Positions 59,701 to 64,000 of a stretch of DNA of 64,000 nt are shown here, one piece after another. The position numbers and the translations under genes were made by a program. The stretch comes from Paramecium octaurelia (lineage: Eukaryota; Ciliophora; Oligohymenophorea; Peniculida; Parameciidae), in contig CAJJDP010000054.1 of the NCBI GenBank assembly GCA_905182995.1, positions 130,964 through 194,963 of the forward strand, given 5' to 3'. The notes below the pieces were generated by a model that made no database searches, had not been told where the DNA came from, and was given only the letters and a program-made list of their open reading frames with translations. How positions within the stretch are numbered: position 1 is the stretch's first letter; each line of letters starts with the position of its first letter.

Positions 59701-62700
59701 TATACAACAAATGAAAAATATTCTATAATCAGAGAAGAAAGAGGAATTTCAAATGTTTTAAAAATAAGTTGAGGTGATATCAAACATTAAAATCTCAGAA
59801 GAAGAACGATATGTAGAAAATAGAAAAAAATAGGAAACATTTATTGGCAATACTTTAGAGAAACCTCAGCTTTTACTTAAAAGATAATGTATCAGAGAAT
59901 GTGTAAACGAAAAAGAATAGCTAAATAATGAAAAAGGTAACTCACCAAATAATCAGTTTTTACCCTGTTCAGATCTTAGGATGTAAAACAAAGATTATAA
60001 AGAAGAAGCTTTAAATATGATATCAATTTTCTGTAAATTGGATTTTTTGAAATTTCCTGGAAAATTAATTACTATAGAATTGAATGGAAGCTATGATGAT
60101 GAAGAAGGCAAAGAATTCTCATTTTAAGTTCCAAATAGCTATTCTCAAATTACCCTTTTTGCTATAAATAATTATAATTATGCCCTATAAAAAGTCTCAT
60201 TAACTTAATGTGGAATTAGTACTAGAAGCCTTGAACATCAAACAAATCTTAATAAAGATAAATGTTATAGCATCTCTAGGAATTCTAAAGCCTTTAAAAA
60301 GGGAGAATGTATTTACATTAACGATGTAACAGCTACTTAAATAAAGATTATCGATTCTTTAGAAAAAGTATATAGAGAATTAATATCATTAAACAATAAT
60401 GGGAAAAAATTGAGGGTAAAAGATCTTCAAAATTGGGAATTTCTAATAAAATGGAATTTAAAAACATTAGAACAAAAACACTAACTCTATAATGAATACC
60501 AAAGCGATGAGTTAAATTTATTTTTATTTTTCAAAGATTCCCCCTACTTTGAGGTTTATGTTTAAAATTACATCAGATGTAAAATTGAAAAAAATGTAGT
60601 TGATCATTTTTTATGTTAAAATGATGCAGAATTAGAAAGGTATCTCTCAATTTATACTTTTAACTCTTTAAACACAATCGAATAAATCTTATTATTGATT
60701 TATTATTAGGAAATAAAACCAAATAAAGCTCTCTCTTAAAATATATATTCTTACTTGCAATAAAATCATGATATACTCCCGTTTGATGAAAATTTAGCTT
60801 AACGCCTTTTCGACACAATTTTAACTTCTCAAGAGGCAAAGGAGATGAGAAATAATAATAATAACTCAAACAATCCATTTTAACCCTCAACTCTAGGAGA
60901 GATGAATTTAAATAGACCTCCACCACCGCCCCCACCACCATCACATTTATATCCAAACTCATCAACAGGCTTTGGCTTTGGAGGTTCAATGCCTCCTCCA
61001 CCACCTCCACCAGGAGGATGCCCACCTCCTGCAGGATGCCCTCCCCCCCCAAATCCTTTCTCCACTTCCACTACTACCACGAACAAACCATTGATTGGAT
61101 TTATTACATCAAAAAATACTGTAGAAGACAAAATTGGGTTACTGCAATAGTTGCGCTTTAGAAATGTGTCATTAGGTAGAAAAGCGAAGGATTTCAGTGA
61201 TGATTCAAGTGACGATGAACACTATAATGAATAGAGAAATTAATATATTTAAAACTATAAAAACGTTGAAAAAACAAAAGAGTTTGGGGAACGACATTCC
61301 TATTATTATAAAGATTAAATTGTACCAATAAAGTTAAATAAACTTTTTATAGAGTTGGCAAAGTATTCAATGAATGAAGGAATTTTAAATAAATCTTCCT
61401 TTATTACCCCTGAAATTATTCATTACAATACATTTTCTGAATTTGTTTTTATTCTTTCAATTTTAGATCTGCCTTTCTAAAACGTTAAATAATAGTATTA
61501 TTAATTCTAAGAAATAGGCATGTAAATTGTTTCAGAATCTAATTTAATTTATTATAGTAAAGAAATTAAAGAAGTAGATATCTAATTAAGAAATGATATT
61601 CTTATCACATAATTATTTTTTGACGAGTAAAATAAAAAAAAGGAATTTTTATCATCATAAGAATTCTTAACAAATCATATTTATGGATCATTAATAATCG
61701 TTTCCAATTTCTCTAATGATGATATTAACGCTTAAATCTTTGTAGAAATACCAAATGGTGGAATCCCAATAATCTCATCTTTTTATTCAAAATCAATTAC
61801 CATTTCTTGCAATTCATTATCTACAACTAGATATGCATTTTATTGGTATTTTCCTAAAATAGGCACATTTTCTATTCATCCCGCCTGCTTGACTATTCTT
61901 GATAAGGTGGTAGCTAGAGCAACAACTCAAGATTTTAATGTGGTTAATTTTAAAGCCAATCCTAATTTAGAAGTGATAGAAGACATATTAGGGACTGGAA
62001 ATAAGACTAATATTATAAAATTCTTGGAAAATAAAAATATATTTGACGAAAAAGTGTTTAAATCTTATTAAATAGCCCATCTATATGAGGATAAAGACTT
62101 TTATTTGAAAGTTCTAAATATATATAGGGCAAAAAAATTTTAGGATTCGTAAATTCTGAATTATGCTGTCTACCATGCAGATTTTGAAGGTTTATAGGAA
62201 TTTTTCCAGCAAAAGCATATTATGGATAAATTTAATTCAATCAAATATTTCAAATCCTCTCTTTTTGAGATCAGCAACATTAAAATGCTGGAGTATTATC
62301 CATTAATTACAAAGCGTATTCATAAACTTAAATAAGATGAATAAGGAATTCTTAATGTTGAACTTAGGAAACAATATAAAGATTATTTATAGTATTTAAT
62401 TGAAAAACCAATTCATTCTATTTAAGATAAATTAGGATTCTCTTATTACCTCATATTGTAGGAAAGAATAACAGAAGCTATAAAAGTCATGAACTCTATC
62501 TAATTGCCTATAAATGCTAATAATTCTGAATTACAATACGATTATTTTTTGGCTTATTTTGACTTTTATGTTGGTTATCCTAATTTTCAACAGGCTAGAA
62601 GAATTTGTGAGAAATATTTGAATTATCCTGTTATTTATTGGAGAAATTTGTTTTATGAAATGGCCAATTTATTAGCTGAATTTGATGGTGATGACGATCT

Positions 62701-63453
62701 AAAGGAAGTTGGACTAGATATAAATTAAAATTAATAGTCAAAGTAATTAGCCTTAAAGGAGGAAACCTTATCATGTGAAATTTAAGGAACTAGAATAATA
62801 CTTACGTATTCAAATCTCAATCAAGCTACAATTATGTTTTATAATTTTAATTAAGAAGTAGTATTTTCTATTGATCCGTTCTAATTAAATTAAAGGAAAG
62901 ACTTTTCAATTATATAATCTAATCATGAAATTAATTTGAAATTAGAAAATGAAAAAGAAGGAATGTAAATAATATTTTATATTTTAGAATATATATGAAA
63001 GTCATAGACATCCCATTTCACATCTAAAAGGATAATCTATTTATCTAGGTCAATGGCATTCATAAGAAATGTTTCTAAAGCTATTCTTCAAATAGATTAG
63101 TTGTCAATATTATGGAAAATTGTGGCTAATTAAAAGTGTGTGATTAAAATGGAAAATATTTGTCCAAAGTTTATGTGAAAGTCTATGTTTAATAGAAAAC
63201 AGGTGAATGTTATTTCTATAAGGATGGTTATACTGATTTAAGAGGTAGATTTGATTATGCTTCCTAAAACTCAGAAGAATTTTCACAAGCGCAAGCTTTT
63301 GCCATTTTTATATCAGATGAGTAACATGGATCTGCTGTTAAGGAAGTGAAAACACCATCCATTTTAGGAAAATATGAAGGGGATGTCAAGCTTGTTTCAA
63401 CTTTATGGTAGAAGAAGGTTGAATATTAAAAGGTATATAAAAATTTTAGGTGA
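56763..63453 (+). CDS. Giant multidomain protein with FH1-like proline-rich stretch, 2207 aa
   Basis: Start ATG 56763 (MFQSDIEFLEMYHLQSKDQA), stop TGA 63451-63453. Introns: 57359-57380 (22 nt), 57680-57701 (22) and 62965-62987 (23). Residues 1-400 are helical. About 450-1330 look beta-rich and modular, like the repeated sandwich domains of alpha-2-macroglobulin-type proteins, though no thioester motif is seen. About 1370-1425 is a proline-rich stretch (several PPPPPPP runs separated by GGCPPPAGC) like profilin-binding FH1 segments. The last 700 residues include helical repeats (FDFYVGYPNFQQARRICEKY). Near the end is YKDGYTDLRGRFDYAS, which I remember from the C-termini of large uncharacterised protist and algal proteins. 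No FH2 domain occurs, so it is not a formin. No signal peptide. Function unknown. Confidence 0.86.
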
Positions 63454-63520
63454 TGAGCGATTATATTTATCATTGACAAATAAAGATGTTAATTTCTTTT
63501 ATAGTTTCTTTTTGTGTATA

Positions 63521-64000
63521 ATGTTAAATATTGAAAAATATGTATTTCAATATTAATTAATATATTTTTAATCTTTGAAAAGTGTGTTCACTATCATTTC
63601 AAAGCATCTGGGAAGACTATTCAACAAGCAGTTAATATTGCCTTCTTTAATTTTGTACTATACTTCAAAAATAAAGATGCATCAAAAGGTACCTAAAGTT
63701 TGAAACATTAATTCTATTATTATTTATTCGTCATAAATTGCCATTCCTTTTTTGATTATAAACTAAATGTGAATTTCATAAATTTTAAAGTGAAATTGAT
63801 ATCGTAACAAATGCCAATAGAATCTGATTAGTCAGAATTAATATTTACATAGTCATGTTATTTTCACTCTATAAATTTTGTTCAAAAGACTTTAAACTAT
63901 CTGAAAACACGATTAAGATTAGAGGTATTAACTCAATATATATAAGCTGAAATAGAATAAATGCATCGTAGAATTTCTGACCACCCTTATAATTTTTTAT
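63521..64000 (+). CDS. Partial gene running off the right edge
   Basis: From about 63583 the plus frame is open to the window end (about 139 codons) with good composition: FKASGKTIQQAVNIAFFNF, KLNVNFINFKVKLISQQMP, LKTRLRLEVLTQYIQAEIEQ and MHRRISDHPYNF at the edge. The stretch ASGKTIQQAVNIA faintly recalls the Alba-type pattern (small-Gly-Lys-x-Ile...Ala-Val), but this is not enough to name it. The start is uncertain: ATG 63521 (MLNIEKY) would need a 41-nt intron at 63542-63582, longer than usual here. An open antisense frame also exists, so strand confidence is moderate. Confidence 0.55.

Noticed and set aside
60660..61131. Minus-strand Gly-rich frames opposite the proline stretch
   Set aside because: They are the mirror of the proline codons of the 2207-residue gene on the plus strand.
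60880..61131. Formin identity for the giant protein
   Set aside because: The proline-rich stretch is not followed by any FH2-like sequence.

Overview
The window looks like ciliate nuclear DNA, most like Paramecium. It is very AT-rich. Conserved proteins read through only if TAA and TAG mean glutamine and TGA is the sole stop. Genes are cut by tiny introns of about 21-35 nt that begin GTA and end in AG. One gene encodes a trichocyst-matrix-type protein. There is one undetermined base (260) and a duplicated block beside it, so this is a draft assembly. I assigned exons by hand, by requiring family motifs to stay in frame; every accepted model gives a coding length divisible by three.

Layout. 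0-7.6 kb: a 5'-truncated peptidyl-tRNA hydrolase, a tiny membrane protein, two related zinc-finger proteins on either side of a 139-bp satellite, an anoctamin (TMEM16), and decayed fragments including a PYROXD2-like piece. 8.6-13.5 kb: a calcium-dependent protein kinase, a trichocyst matrix protein, a Yop1/REEP membrane shaper, a stand-alone SAS-6 head-domain protein and a UBC9-like E2. 13.5-19 kb: an intronless 1808-residue Cys-rich type I membrane protein. 19.2-25.4 kb: two micro-genes, an RBR ubiquitin ligase, a three-repeat Myb, a second calcium-dependent kinase, a small Tim chaperone and a Cys-rich single-pass protein. 25.4-33.4 kb: sparse, with a MORN-like gene, a mitotic cyclin and a small orphan.

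33.4-44.1 kb: a Gln-rich protein, two MORN proteins on either side of a double cyclic-nucleotide-binding protein, and an AIG1/GIMAP-like GTPase carrying about 30 copies of a 20-residue repeat, most of them DNA-identical. 44.1-48.85 kb: decayed non-LTR retrotransposon copies on the minus strand (endonuclease and reverse-transcriptase motifs). 48.85-64 kb: a lipid-anchored-looking orphan, a coiled-coil gene starting 7 nt from an importin alpha, two more coiled-coil or cytoskeletal-type genes, a 2207-residue protein with a proline-rich FH1-like stretch, and a partial gene at the right edge.

The genes form no operon. Several themes fit ciliate cell biology: calcium signalling and regulated secretion (two CDPKs, anoctamin, trichocyst matrix), basal body and cortex (SAS-6-like, MORN proteins, coiled coils), ubiquitin/SUMO (E2, RBR, MIZ-like fingers) and cell cycle (cyclin, Myb). 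Because only TGA stops translation, antisense frames often stay open; I used motifs and composition to choose the strand.
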